Source of the DNA: Lentisphaerae bacterium GWF2_45_14
GTDB lineage: Bacteria > Verrucomicrobiota > Lentisphaeria > Victivallales > GWF2-45-14
Assembly: GCA_001804785.1 (NCBI GenBank)
Contig: MHBG01000007.1
Coordinates: 1 to 40,928, forward strand
Reading direction: 5' to 3'
Length of the DNA stretch: 40,928 bases
Part shown: in pieces, positions 25,689-34,046 of the stretch
Numbering within the stretch: position 1 is the first letter of the stretch
Layout of the letters: each line of letters begins with the position of its first letter
Notes under the pieces: generated by a model
Databases searched by the model: none
What the model was told of the DNA's origin: nothing
The model's input: the letters and a program-made list of their open reading frames with translations, nothing else
Translations under genes and position numbers: made by a program

Positions 25689-26014
25689 CTTCCGTCCCCC
25701 GTTTTGACGATTCGTTACATGAATGTAAAGCTTCTCTTAGTGTTAATTATAATGTGCGCCAGGCGAAAATAAAAGCAAGGTTCGGAAAATTCTTCCGGTA
25801 CAATATCTTGTCAGGCAAAGAGTATAGCGGTTAATTCTTAAGATCAGGATATCACACGGCTGGAATTCTGCGTCAATACATGATAAATTGTCTTCTGGCG
25901 GGAGATTGTTGATTTTTAGTGGTGTTCTACTGATAATATCAGTATGTGAAGAGAACAGAATATCACAGTAATGCCCGTGGGAACTTCCCCACAATGAAGA
26001 ACAGGAATTCAGGA
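25689..26014. other. Divergent intergenic control region of prkA operon and alaS
   Basis: This 326-base gap separates two divergent operons and should hold both promoters. On the minus side a perfect TATAAT (25751-25746) sits about 60 bases before prkA, but I find no good -35 at the usual spacing. TTACATgaATGTAA (25715-25728) is a 14-base palindrome in the predicted prkA leader. On the plus side a promoter with an overlapping palindrome (25909-25944) precedes alaS. No T-box-like leader is possible in the roughly 70 bases between that promoter and alaS. The rest shows nothing I recognise. Confidence 0.5.
25909..25944 (+). promoter_or_regulatory. Candidate alaS promoter with palindromic operator on the -10 box
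   Basis: TTGATT (25909-25914) and GATAAT (25932-25937) are 17 bases apart. A perfect palindrome, TACTGATA (25928-25935) and TATCAGTA (25937-25944) around one base, covers the -10 box. A protein bound there would block transcription. E. coli AlaRS is known to repress its own gene by binding a palindrome near its start site, so autoregulation is one possibility. Confidence 0.5.
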
Positions 26015-27799
26015 ATGAAAGCAAAAGAATTAAGACAAAAATATATAGAGTTTTTCAAGAGCAAGGGACACGCAGTAATAAAAAGCGCCCCGCTCGTGCC
26101 GGACAATGACCCTACAGTACTTTTCACCACTGCCGGAATGCACCCGCTTGTGCCATTCCTTCTCGGTGAAGCACACCCGCAGGGCAAACGTCTCGTAAAT
26201 TATCAAAAGTGCATAAGGACTGGCGACATAGACGAAGTCGGCGATGCCGTTCACCTCACGTTTTTTGAGATGCTCGGGAACTGGTCGCTCGGAGATTACT
26301 TCAAGAAAGAGGCGATCAGCTACAGTTTCGAATTTCTGACAAGCCCGGAATGGCTCAATATACCCCTTAAAATGTTGGCGTTTACAGTTTTCGCCGGAGA
26401 CCAGGATTCTCCGTTTGATGACGAAGCCTACCATATGTGGCTCCATCTCGGAGTCCCCGAAAAAAGGATTGCAAAGTGCCCGAAGAAAAACAATTGGTGG
26501 GGTCCCGCCGGACAAACCGGCCCCTGCGGCCCGGATACCGAAATGTTCTATTGGACCGGCGGCGCACCCGTTCCAGAAGACTTCGATCCTGACGACAATC
26601 GCTGGGTCGAGATATGGAACGACGTTTTCATGCAGTACAACAAGACCGCCGAAGGCAACTATGAACCGCTCAAACAACCGAATGTCGATACCGGCATGGG
26701 CCTCGAGCGCGTTACCGCAGTCCTTCAGGGAAAATCAAGCTGCTATGACACCGAACTTTTTCAGGTGCTCTTCACCGAACTTGACAGCATACGCGGGCTT
26801 TCCGCTCCGGCATCAAGGTCTAATTCCGAAAGGATTACCATCGAGCATATCCGTGCGGCGGTCTTCATTATGGCCGACGGCATAGCGCCGGGAAATGTTG
26901 ACCAGGCTTACGTACTCCGCCGCCTGATAAGAAGAGCAATCCGCGAAGCCCGCAAACTCGGAGTGATGGAGCATTTTACGCAGAAGCTCGCGAAAATAGT
27001 AATAGATAATTATTCGGATGTTTATCCGGAACTTTCAGAAAAATCACAGTTCATATTTGACGAATTCGCCCGGGAAGAAGAGCAGTTCGCAAAAACTCTC
27101 GAAAAAGGCACTAGGGAATTTGAAAAACTTATAGAAAAAGTACCGGAGCATATACAGAATAAAGTTATCAGCGGGAAAAACGCGTTTTTCCTCTACGAAA
27201 CTTACGGGTTCCCGCTCGAACTCACCGAAGAAATGGCTTCGGAAAAAGGCTTCAGAGTAGACAAGGAATCGTTTGAAAAGGCATTCCATGCACATCAGGA
27301 GCTTTCAAGAAAAGGCGCCGAGCAAAAGTTCAAGGGCGGTCTAGCCGACCATTCTGATGATACGGCAAGACTTCATACCGCGACTCATCTTCTGCACCAG
27401 GCTCTCAGAATGACGATCGGAACTCATGTCGAACAGAAAGGCTCGAACATAACCGCTGATCGGCTGCGCTTTGACTTCTCGCATCCCGACAAGATGACGC
27501 CGGAGCAGATCGCCGAAGTCGAGAAAATCGTAAATGATGCCATAAAGTCGGATTTTACGGTAACATGCAATGAAATGAGCGTAGAAGATGCCAAGCAAAG
27601 CGGCGCGATAGGCCTCTTCGGGGACAGGTACGGCGAGGTGGTAAAAGTCTTCAGTATCGGGAACTTCAGCAAAGAAATATGCGGCGGTCCGCACGCTCAA
27701 AATACAGGGAGCCTCGGTGGATTCAAAATCCAGAAAGAGGAAAGCTCCAGCCGCGGCGTCCGAAGAATAAAAGCAGTATTGACACAGCAGGGAAAATAA
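26015..27799 (+). CDS. alaS: Alanyl-tRNA synthetase, short form without C-Ala domain
   Basis: AlaRS charges tRNA-Ala. The catalytic class II core is clear: FTTAGMHPLVPFLLG, RTGDIDEVG, FFEMLGNWSLGDYFKKEA, WGPAGQTGPCGPDTEM and DTGMGLERV. The editing domain has its zinc motifs HTATH and CGGPH, so mischarged Ser/Gly should be cleared. The protein stops about 15 residues after the editing site. The linker beta-barrel before HTATH is very short, and the C-terminal oligomerisation (C-Ala/DHHA1) domain is absent: about 594 residues against about 875 in E. coli. The end is a normal in-frame stop 3 bases before the next gene, not a frameshift. The frame opens at 25946, but AGGA (26003-26006) and family alignment favour the ATG at 26015 (MKAKELRQKY). 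Confidence 0.9.
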   Translation: MKAKELRQKYIEFFKSKGHAVIKSAPLVPDNDPTVLFTTAGMHPLVPFLLGEAHPQGKRLVNYQKCIRTGDIDEVGDAVHLTFFEMLGNWSLGDYFKKEAISYSFEFLTSPEWLNIPLKMLAFTVFAGDQDSPFDDEAYHMWLHLGVPEKRIAKCPKKNNWWGPAGQTGPCGPDTEMFYWTGGAPVPEDFDPDDNRWVEIWNDVFMQYNKTAEGNYEPLKQPNVDTGMGLERVTAVLQGKSSCYDTELFQVLFTELDSIRGLSAPASRSNSERITIEHIRAAVFIMADGIAPGNVDQAYVLRRLIRRAIREARKLGVMEHFTQKLAKIVIDNYSDVYPELSEKSQFIFDEFAREEEQFAKTLEKGTREFEKLIEKVPEHIQNKVISGKNAFFLYETYGFPLELTEEMASEKGFRVDKESFEKAFHAHQELSRKGAEQKFKGGLADHSDDTARLHTATHLLHQALRMTIGTHVEQKGSNITADRLRFDFSHPDKMTPEQIAEVEKIVNDAIKSDFTVTCNEMSVEDAKQSGAIGLFGDRYGEVVKVFSIGNFSKEICGGPHAQNTGSLGGFKIQKEESSSRGVRRIKAVLTQQGK

Positions 27800-27802
27800 A
27801 CG

Positions 27803-28306
27803 ATGAAAGAGTCAGACGTACTTATATCTCACAACGCTGGAATATATAAAATAAAGATCGAAGGCAGAGCCAATTTTGAATACGGCCCGCCGCTTCGCAA
27901 TCTCGCAAAGGAACTTGAGCACGAGACATTTACGATAATATCCGTAAATCTCAAGGAATGTTGCGGAATGGACAGTACTTTCATGGGCATCCTTGCCATG
28001 ATAGGGCTGAGAGCGAAAAAAATAGCCGCCGCCATGGAAATAGTCAACGCGAGCGCGTCGAATATTGCATTGCTAAAAGGGCTGGGCTTGAGCAGTCTCT
28101 TTAAATTTGTTGAACGCGAAGAGGTCGTCAGTCTTGGAGATGACTGGGACGAGGCCGGTGAAAAAGGGAGTAGCTTCGAGACGGCCGAAGCCGTTCATGA
28201 CGCGCATGATACGCTTATGGACGTAGCGCCTGAGAATATCCCAAAATTCAAAACCGTCGTCGATCTCGCCAAGAAGGACATCGACCGGCTAAAAAAACAG
28301 AACTGA
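27803..28306 (+). CDS. STAS-domain protein (anti-sigma-factor-antagonist type)
   Basis: The 167-residue protein has a STAS domain in residues 5-105: ISHNAGIYKIKIEGRANFEYG, IISVNLKECCGMDSTFMGILAMIG and MEIVNASASNIALLKGLGLSSLFKFV. The serine in GMDST is at the place where SpoIIAA-like proteins are phosphorylated by anti-sigma kinases. The remaining 60 residues are acidic and helical. Such proteins bind an anti-sigma factor when unphosphorylated and so switch partner release. No anti-sigma kinase or PP2C phosphatase gene is nearby, so its partner is encoded elsewhere. It is tightly packed between alaS (3 bases) and comEC (2 bases), so it is expressed with them. Confidence 0.8.
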   Translation: MKESDVLISHNAGIYKIKIEGRANFEYGPPLRNLAKELEHETFTIISVNLKECCGMDSTFMGILAMIGLRAKKIAAAMEIVNASASNIALLKGLGLSSLFKFVEREEVVSLGDDWDEAGEKGSSFETAEAVHDAHDTLMDVAPENIPKFKTVVDLAKKDIDRLKKQN

Positions 28307-28308
28307 AT

Positions 28309-30504
28309 GTGTTACGCCGCCTTGTCAGTGATCTAAGGCAAAATATTTCCGAATCTGTCCGGAATTACCCGGCGCTTGTAATTCTTGCGGGACTTCTCGC
28401 CGGCTTGTTGCCGTTTACGCTCGAATTTTCCGGTTCCCTTATTATGGCTCTTTCATTCGCGGCTGTCTCTATAATAATTTTTAGGAGAAGCGATGCCGTA
28501 AGATTCATCCTCTCCGCGGCGGCCGGCATAATTTCATTCTTCCTGAGTTCTCTGGTTCCCATTGATGACTGCTCCAGAACTTTGCCCCCCGGTGACTGCG
28601 GGGCCGTGGTGGAATGTACTGTTTCAGATTCCTCATGTGTGGGAGCCAATGTTGAATGGATGAAAAACCCGCGTTACATCTATGCGGATTTGAAAAAATT
28701 CAAATATACTGAAAGCGACAAATGGCATGATGCGTCTGGTACTCTCTACGTCAGGCTTCCCGAGGATTTCAGAAATGTTTCATACAGTGATACTCTCTTA
28801 CTGAGGGGATATTTCTCCGACATTGAAACCCCCGTTATCAGCGCCGGTTTTAATATGCAAAGGTTCCTGGAAACAAGGGGGATAAGAAAAACATTCTCTG
28901 CATTTGAAGGAGAAATAGCCAGACGCGGAAAGGGAATTAAATCAATTGTCAGCAGCCTGCGGGACTTCCTTCTTGAGAAGGTGTGTTCCAACGTAAAAAG
29001 CGATGAACATAAGAGGATACTGGCGGCGCTCGTCTTCGGCTGTAAACAGGGAATAGGCAAAGAGAATAAGGAAGAATTTATAAAAAGCGGCGTTATTCAC
29101 GCGTTCACTGTGAGCGGGCTTCATATCGGAATCCTAGCGCTCATTCTCTACTGGATACTGAGGTTTGTCCCGTTCCGCGCACGCTATTTGCTTCTGCCGT
29201 TCCTAATATTTATCTACATATTTACAACGGGAATGCAACCGCCTGCGGTGAGGGCGTTCCTTGTTATATCACTATGGTGTTTCTTCCGGGCTTTTTTTTA
29301 CTATACGCCGGTACTGAACAGTACGTTCCTGGCGGCGGCGTTGATACTTATTGTTTCGCCTTTATATATTCTTGACGCAGGGTTCCAGTATTCTTTTGTT
29401 ATAACGATTTTTCTTATAATGGCCGGGCCTTCTATAATAATGTGGCAGAGATGCGCGACGGAGAAACTATCATGGATACCCTCGGAGAATGTTTCGAATA
29501 AAGATTACTTCTTCTATAGATTGTTGAAATATACTATCGGCGCTGTCCTGTTCTGTTCCGTGGCGTGGCTCGCAAGCAGCGGGATAACTCTTTACAATCA
29601 GGGGCTTTACATTCCAGGCTCAATACTTACTAACCTTTTCATGGGACCTTTCGTCTTTCTTATATTTATTGTGTCGATAATAAAACTGATGCTGGAGCCG
29701 TTGAGTATTTTTTCCGAAATACTCGGAAGCATGCTGGACTTTACAGTCGGGGTATTGATTGGGATATGTTCATCGGCCGCGCGGCTGTCCGCCGACGGGT
29801 CATTGCCGTCACCTTCATTTTGGATGCTTGGAGCATTCTATCTATTTCTGGCAGTGCTTGTTACTGCCAGGAAAGCTATTGCGATGACATTTGCGGCTGG
29901 AGCGGTTTTTCTGATGGTTTTTCTTTGGCACGCCGGCGCTGTTTTTTCCAAACCGTCGATTCTGGTAACCCACGGGGATGGTGCCGGGGTTTCAGTGCTT
30001 ATCGCGGAACCGGAACTCGGGAGGGGAATTGTTTTTAATACTCCATCGTGGGGACTTTCCATGGAACTTTGCAACTATTTGAAAATAAAGGGAATAAGCC
30101 GCATAAACCGCATAATACTCCAGGAAGGCAGGAGCGAATTTAGTCACGGACTGGGACCTTTCATGAAGAGTTTGGAAATAGGTGCTGTCGTGCTGCCGTC
30201 AAACTACAAGAGAAGCCGGAGTGTCGCAAAAAATATAAGGGAGGTATCGAAGTCCGGCACGGAGATTTGCGCAATCAGCCCTGAGAATGGAAGCTGGATT
30301 TTCAAGACTGCGGGACTGAGGACGGAATGCTCTGAAAATTTATTGAAGTTTGAATACACGACTTCAGAGCTTAATTTAAGCGGTGAGATAAAGAACGATG
30401 GCCTGGGGCGCTCTGAGCTCATCATAAATAATAAAAAGGGTCAGCGGCGTTTCAGTTTTGTCAACGGCAGCGCCCGATGCTTTATGGAGATAGAATTAAA
30501 TTGA
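28309..30504 (+). CDS. comEC: ComEC/Rec2-family DNA-uptake channel with degenerate MBL domain
   Basis: The 731-residue membrane protein has the ComEC layout. Two or more N-terminal helices (25-85) come first, then an OB-like periplasmic segment (about 90-215). The polytopic Competence domain with the signature HAFTVSGLHIGILALILYW spans about 262-545. A C-terminal domain lies where the metallo-beta-lactamase nuclease should be (from about 545). That last domain lacks the ligands: the usual DVGQGD reads HGDGAG and the HxDxDHxGG region reads QEGRSEFSHGLG. It may pass single-stranded DNA but is unlikely to degrade the other strand by itself. The start is GTG at 28309, two bases after the STAS gene's stop, so translational coupling is likely. 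No other competence gene is in the window. Confidence 0.85.
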   Translation: MLRRLVSDLRQNISESVRNYPALVILAGLLAGLLPFTLEFSGSLIMALSFAAVSIIIFRRSDAVRFILSAAAGIISFFLSSLVPIDDCSRTLPPGDCGAVVECTVSDSSCVGANVEWMKNPRYIYADLKKFKYTESDKWHDASGTLYVRLPEDFRNVSYSDTLLLRGYFSDIETPVISAGFNMQRFLETRGIRKTFSAFEGEIARRGKGIKSIVSSLRDFLLEKVCSNVKSDEHKRILAALVFGCKQGIGKENKEEFIKSGVIHAFTVSGLHIGILALILYWILRFVPFRARYLLLPFLIFIYIFTTGMQPPAVRAFLVISLWCFFRAFFYYTPVLNSTFLAAALILIVSPLYILDAGFQYSFVITIFLIMAGPSIIMWQRCATEKLSWIPSENVSNKDYFFYRLLKYTIGAVLFCSVAWLASSGITLYNQGLYIPGSILTNLFMGPFVFLIFIVSIIKLMLEPLSIFSEILGSMLDFTVGVLIGICSSAARLSADGSLPSPSFWMLGAFYLFLAVLVTARKAIAMTFAAGAVFLMVFLWHAGAVFSKPSILVTHGDGAGVSVLIAEPELGRGIVFNTPSWGLSMELCNYLKIKGISRINRIILQEGRSEFSHGLGPFMKSLEIGAVVLPSNYKRSRSVAKNIREVSKSGTEICAISPENGSWIFKTAGLRTECSENLLKFEYTTSELNLSGEIKNDGLGRSELIINNKKGQRRFSFVNGSARCFMEIELN

Positions 30505-31649
30505 AAATATGTCATGTAATAACTCGGATGATAGTAGGCGGCGCGCAGGAGAATACGCTTCTTACGATAGAGTCGCATTTGGCGAAGGGACATGAGGTTG
30601 TACTTGTCACAGGGCCTTCACCGGGGCCGGAGGGCGAGCTTCTCCGTAAGCGCGAAGTTCCTGATTTTGAGGTTGTCGTAAATCAGCACCTTGTAAGGGA
30701 GATAAATCCGTACCATGACTTGATGGCATACAGGACTCTTCTCAAATTTTTCAGAGAGCGTTCTTTTGATGTAGTCCATACTCATAGTTCAAAGGCCGGA
30801 ATAATCGGACGTGCCGCGGCATGGAAAGCCGGAGTGCCTTTTGTCGCGCATACCGTTCACGGACAGGCGTTCCACTCCTACGAGAAGCCGTGGAAAAACT
30901 TTATTTATAAGGTTTCTGAAAAGTGGGCCGCGAAACGCTGTCACAGGATATACGCTGTAGCGCAGGCGATGATTGATCAATGCCTGAAGGCAGGGATTGC
31001 GCCTGAGTCAAAATACATGGTCGTCTACAGCGGTATGGACCTGGACTCATTTGTTGCCGCAAAAGCCGATTCTAATCTGAAAAAACAGCTCGGAATACCG
31101 GAAAATCGCAAAGTTATAGGAGCGATAGCAAGACTTTTTCCGTTAAAGGGTTACGAATTTTTCATTCCCGCTGCAGTGGAAATAGCAAAGAAATTTCCAG
31201 ATACCCACTTTCTGGCGGTCGGTGATGGCCCGATGAGAGAGGAACTTGAAAAGCAAATCCGTACCTCTGGGCTTGAAGGCAGATTTTCGTTTGCTGGTCT
31301 AGTCGCGCCTGGCGAGATTCCGCGCTATACCGCAATTATGGACGTGCTGATGCATCTCTCACTTCGCGAGGGCCTTCCGCGTTCCGTAGTGCAGGCGCTC
31401 GCGGCAGGGAAACCGGCAATAGGCTTTGCCCTTGACGGAACTCCCGAGGCGATTATAAATGGAAAAACCGGCTTTACCGCTCCGGCTGAGGATTCGCATG
31501 CCGCGGCGGAGGCGGTGCTTAAGATACTTTCAGATGATACTCTTGCGGCGGAACTCGGGAAAAACGGAAGAATTCATGCGATTTCACGCTGGGATTGGAA
31601 AAATATGGGTGAAATACTTGAAAAAGACTACCGTGATGGTTTAAAGTAA
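30501..31649 (+). CDS. GT4-family glycosyltransferase
   Basis: The protein has about 382 residues and two Rossmann domains (GT-B fold). The N-terminus KICHVITRMIVGGAQENTLL and HTHSSKAGIIGRAAAWKAGVP match glycosyltransferases that act on nucleotide sugars for surface polysaccharides. The C-terminal donor-binding motif is EGLPRSVVQALAAGKPAIGF, with the E...E pair (REGLP, then TPEAI) of GT4 retaining enzymes. I prefer a TTG start at 30501, because GGAGA (30486-30490) is 10 bases before it and the protein then begins exactly at the family start; the alternative ATG at 30477 adds 8 residues. The TTG overlaps the comEC stop (TTGA). The sugar and acceptor are unknown. Confidence 0.85.
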   Translation: MKICHVITRMIVGGAQENTLLTIESHLAKGHEVVLVTGPSPGPEGELLRKREVPDFEVVVNQHLVREINPYHDLMAYRTLLKFFRERSFDVVHTHSSKAGIIGRAAAWKAGVPFVAHTVHGQAFHSYEKPWKNFIYKVSEKWAAKRCHRIYAVAQAMIDQCLKAGIAPESKYMVVYSGMDLDSFVAAKADSNLKKQLGIPENRKVIGAIARLFPLKGYEFFIPAAVEIAKKFPDTHFLAVGDGPMREELEKQIRTSGLEGRFSFAGLVAPGEIPRYTAIMDVLMHLSLREGLPRSVVQALAAGKPAIGFALDGTPEAIINGKTGFTAPAEDSHAAAEAVLKILSDDTLAAELGKNGRIHAISRWDWKNMGEILEKDYRDGLK

Positions 31650-31687
31650 GAGCGGCGGGGGCTTTAATTTTACTTAAAGGGGGGATA

Positions 31688-32497
31688 ATGAACGATCACA
31701 GAAAAAAACTCTATTCCATAATAAGTTCGTACAAATCGCTTGCGGTCGCCTTTTCTGGCGGAGTAGACAGTACACTGCTTGCGAAAGTAAGCCTTGACAT
31801 TCACGGGGACAATCTTGTCCTGATGCACGTGGCTTCCCCGTTCACACCAGCTCCCGAAAGCGATTTTGTAGAGAAGTGGGCAAAGGACAACAACGCCAGA
31901 CTCGTAAACGTGGAACTTAACCCGCTGGACGATCCGCAAATAAGACTCAACTGCCACAGGCGTTGCTATTACTGCAAGAGGCTCATCATGGAGCACATTA
32001 TAAAAGAAGCGTCAAAAATAGGGATCGTGGATGTCGCCGACGGCTCGAACCTTGACGACCTTAACGACTACCGTCCGGGGATGGAGGCCACTAAAGAACT
32101 CAACATCAAACGTCCGCTCATAGATGCCGGATTCACGAAGGAAATGATTAGAGAAATGGCAAAGGAGATGGGGCTTCCAAACTGGCATAAGCCCGCGTCG
32201 GCATGCCTCGCGTCCAGAATACCTTACGGCACCCATCTGGAGAAGGAAATCCTTGAAAAGATTGATTCGGCCGAAACGTTTCTTGCTGCGGACGGAATTC
32301 AGGGATCACGTGTAAGGGTAATAGAAAATTCACTGGCGAAAATAGAAGTAAATCCATCCTATTTCAGTCTCATCGTGTCTAATCATGAAAAAATTGTAAA
32401 TTATTTTACGGGTCTTGGTTTCGAAGATATCCTCTTGGACCTCAAGGGATACCGTACCGGCGCCCTTAACGAAAAAGTGCTGAATAAAAAACCCTGA
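31688..32497 (+). CDS. larE: LarE-type ATP-dependent sacrificial sulfur transferase
   Basis: LarE activates the nicotinic-acid-derived precursor with ATP and inserts sulfur to build the nickel-pincer cofactor of lactate racemase and related LarA enzymes. The 269-residue protein shows the PP-loop SGGVDS (23-28), NCHRRCYYCK (C89, C93, C96), DVADGSNLDDLNDYRPG and SACLASRIPYG with C173, which aligns with the sacrificial cysteine (C176) of the Lactobacillus enzyme. larA, larB and larC are not in the window; LarE homologues without them are common, so another sulfur-transfer role is possible. It has an excellent AAGGGGGG ribosome binding site and follows the glycosyltransferase by 38 bases. Confidence 0.85.
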   Translation: MNDHRKKLYSIISSYKSLAVAFSGGVDSTLLAKVSLDIHGDNLVLMHVASPFTPAPESDFVEKWAKDNNARLVNVELNPLDDPQIRLNCHRRCYYCKRLIMEHIIKEASKIGIVDVADGSNLDDLNDYRPGMEATKELNIKRPLIDAGFTKEMIREMAKEMGLPNWHKPASACLASRIPYGTHLEKEILEKIDSAETFLAADGIQGSRVRVIENSLAKIEVNPSYFSLIVSNHEKIVNYFTGLGFEDILLDLKGYRTGALNEKVLNKKP

Positions 32498-32510
32498 TGT
32501 TATTTTCCGC

Positions 32511-32554
32511 TTGACAAAGCGCCATAATAGTGGTATTCTTATACCATAATACTA
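32511..32554 (+). promoter_or_regulatory. Sigma70-type promoter and palindromic operator of the rrf2-hcp operon
   Basis: TTGACA (32511-32516) and TATTCT (32534-32539) are 17 bases apart. TGGTAT (32531-32536) and ATACCA (32541-32546) form an inverted repeat over the -10 box, flanked by TAGT (32528-32531) and ACTA (32551-32554). This fits a site where the Rrf2 protein encoded just downstream represses its own operon. The TAAGGTGG ribosome binding site follows. Confidence 0.65.
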
Positions 32555-32569
32555 AAATAAGGTGGTCGG

Positions 32570-32986
32570 ATGAGCAGTATCCTGAAAATATCCGAAGCGG
32601 TCTCGCTTGCCATCCATGCAGTCATAATAACAGCACTTCGTGACGGTGAAAGGGTTTCGACTTCCGAAATAGCCGAAGCAATAGATGCGTCGGGGGCGCA
32701 CCTTTCAAAAGTAATGCAGCGTCTTGTGAAGGCCGGGCTTGTAAAGTCAAACAGGGGGCCGGGCGGAGGCTTTGTTCTTGCGGATAAGCCGTCAAAAATA
32801 AAACTTGTTGATATATACCTTGCGATAGAGGGCAGTTTTCCGCACAGCAACTGCTTATTCGAAAAGAAGATATGCGGAAAAAGCGAATGTTTTCTTGGCG
32901 GCTTTTTGAAAAAGATAAATACCGAATGTTCGGACTACTTTAAAAATACAACAATTGCTGATCTCATCAGTTCGGGGGGGAAATGA
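32570..32986 (+). CDS. Rrf2-family Fe-S transcriptional regulator
   Basis: The 138-residue protein has the Rrf2 winged helix: LAIHAVIITAL, the STSEIAEAIDASGAHLSKVMQRL recognition helix region and the NRGPGGGFVLADKP wing. Three cysteines follow (C95, C102, C107; spacing x6, x4), plus C120. Three cysteines in this loop hold a [2Fe-2S] or [4Fe-4S] cluster in IscR and NsrR, which sense Fe-S status or NO; the spacing here is not exactly either. With hcp in the same operon, NO or redox sensing is the likely job. Its stop overlaps the next start (ATGA). A palindrome at its promoter suggests autoregulation. Confidence 0.88.
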   Translation: MSSILKISEAVSLAIHAVIITALRDGERVSTSEIAEAIDASGAHLSKVMQRLVKAGLVKSNRGPGGGFVLADKPSKIKLVDIYLAIEGSFPHSNCLFEKKICGKSECFLGGFLKKINTECSDYFKNTTIADLISSGGK

Positions 32987-33687
32987 ATACACTGAAAAGA
33001 AAAATAATTTTGATAGATAAAGAAAAATGCGATGGCTGCGGTAAATGTGTCAGCGCCTGCGCCGAGGGAGCGATACAGCTGGTAAACGGAAAGGCGCAGC
33101 TTGTAGGCGAAGTTTACTGCGACGGGCTCGGCGCATGCATAGGAAAATGCCCTAGAGACGCAATAAAAATCGAAGAGCGTGAAGCTCAGGCCTTTGATGA
33201 AGAGGCGGTTAAAAAACATCTTGGCGGAGTAAGAGGCCACTCTTGTCCCGGGAGCATGGCCTTCAGTCTCGGGAAGAATGAAAGTCCGCTAACTGACGCG
33301 GCTTATCCTTCGGCTCTGAGCCAGTGGCCGGTGCAGCTTCGTCTTGTGCCGGTACAGGCACCGTATTGGGACAAAGCCGACTTGCTGATAACTGCCGACT
33401 GCGTACCTTTCGCGTACGGCGATTTTCACCGCAAGTTTCTGAAAGGCAGAAAGGTCGTAACGGCATGCCCGAAGCTTGACGATTGCTCGACTTATGTCGA
33501 AAAACTTTCTCAAATACTCTTGCTCAACGATATAAGAAGTGTGACGGTGACACACATGGAAGTGCCGTGCTGTTCGGGAATCGTCAGGATGGCGCAAGAG
33601 TCCGTCTCCGCCAGCGGAAAGAATATGCCGCTTAATATTGTAAAAATAACTATTTCGGGTAAAACGGAGAAACGAGATGAAAAATAA
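32983..33687 (+). CDS. 4Fe-4S ferredoxin-type protein with Cys-rich C-terminal domain
   Basis: The 234-residue protein has an N-terminal ferredoxin module: C16-x2-C19-x2-C22-x3-C26, and a second set C46-x5-C52-x3-C56 followed by P (CDGLGACIGKCP). The second set lacks the usual middle cysteine; I believe this form recurs in proteins linked to hcp. The C-terminal domain (about 75-225) holds more conserved cysteines (SCPGS, ADCVPFAYGDFH, TACPKLDDC, VPCCSG) and may bind another cluster. It is probably the electron donor to Hcp or a partner in NO/hydroxylamine detoxification. It overlaps the rrf2 stop by 4 bases and the cupin start by 11 bases, which indicates coupled translation. Confidence 0.85.
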   Translation: MNTLKRKIILIDKEKCDGCGKCVSACAEGAIQLVNGKAQLVGEVYCDGLGACIGKCPRDAIKIEEREAQAFDEEAVKKHLGGVRGHSCPGSMAFSLGKNESPLTDAAYPSALSQWPVQLRLVPVQAPYWDKADLLITADCVPFAYGDFHRKFLKGRKVVTACPKLDDCSTYVEKLSQILLLNDIRSVTVTHMEVPCCSGIVRMAQESVSASGKNMPLNIVKITISGKTEKRDEK

Positions 33688-34012
33688 CAGGACTCTGGAA
33701 AAAGGAAAAGCGCAAAATCTTGCAGAACTGGCGGCTTATACAGAAGGAGGAGTAACCAGCAAGACTCTATCGACAAACAGCGGCGGCAGCATAACATTTT
33801 TCTCCTTTGATAAAGGACAGGCTTTGAGTGAGCATTCCGCACCGTTTGACGCTTTTCTACAGGTAATCGAGGGTAGTGCTGAAATAAGAATAGCTGGAGT
33901 TACAAATATTGTCAAAAGGGGGGAATTCATCATAATGCCTGAAAATGTACCGCATGCGGTCAATGCCATTGAAAAATTCAAAATGCTTTTGGTAATGCTC
34001 AAGGGCAATTAA
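33677..34012 (+). CDS. Small cupin-domain protein
   Basis: The 111-residue single-domain cupin has the first motif region QALSEHSAPFDAFLQVIEG and second motif PENVPHAVNA, with His/Glu positions (H55, H95) that could hold a metal. It resembles small cupins often found next to hcp. Function is not settled; a role in redox or metal handling together with the Fe-S protein and Hcp is inferred from the operon. It begins 11 bases before the end of the Fe-S protein gene and stops 34 bases before hcp, which has its own GAGGAGGG ribosome binding site. Confidence 0.8.
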   Translation: MKNNRTLEKGKAQNLAELAAYTEGGVTSKTLSTNSGGSITFFSFDKGQALSEHSAPFDAFLQVIEGSAEIRIAGVTNIVKRGEFIIMPENVPHAVNAIEKFKMLLVMLKGN

Positions 34013-34046
34013 TTAAGATAAAACAAGAAAGAGGAGGGACAACAAG

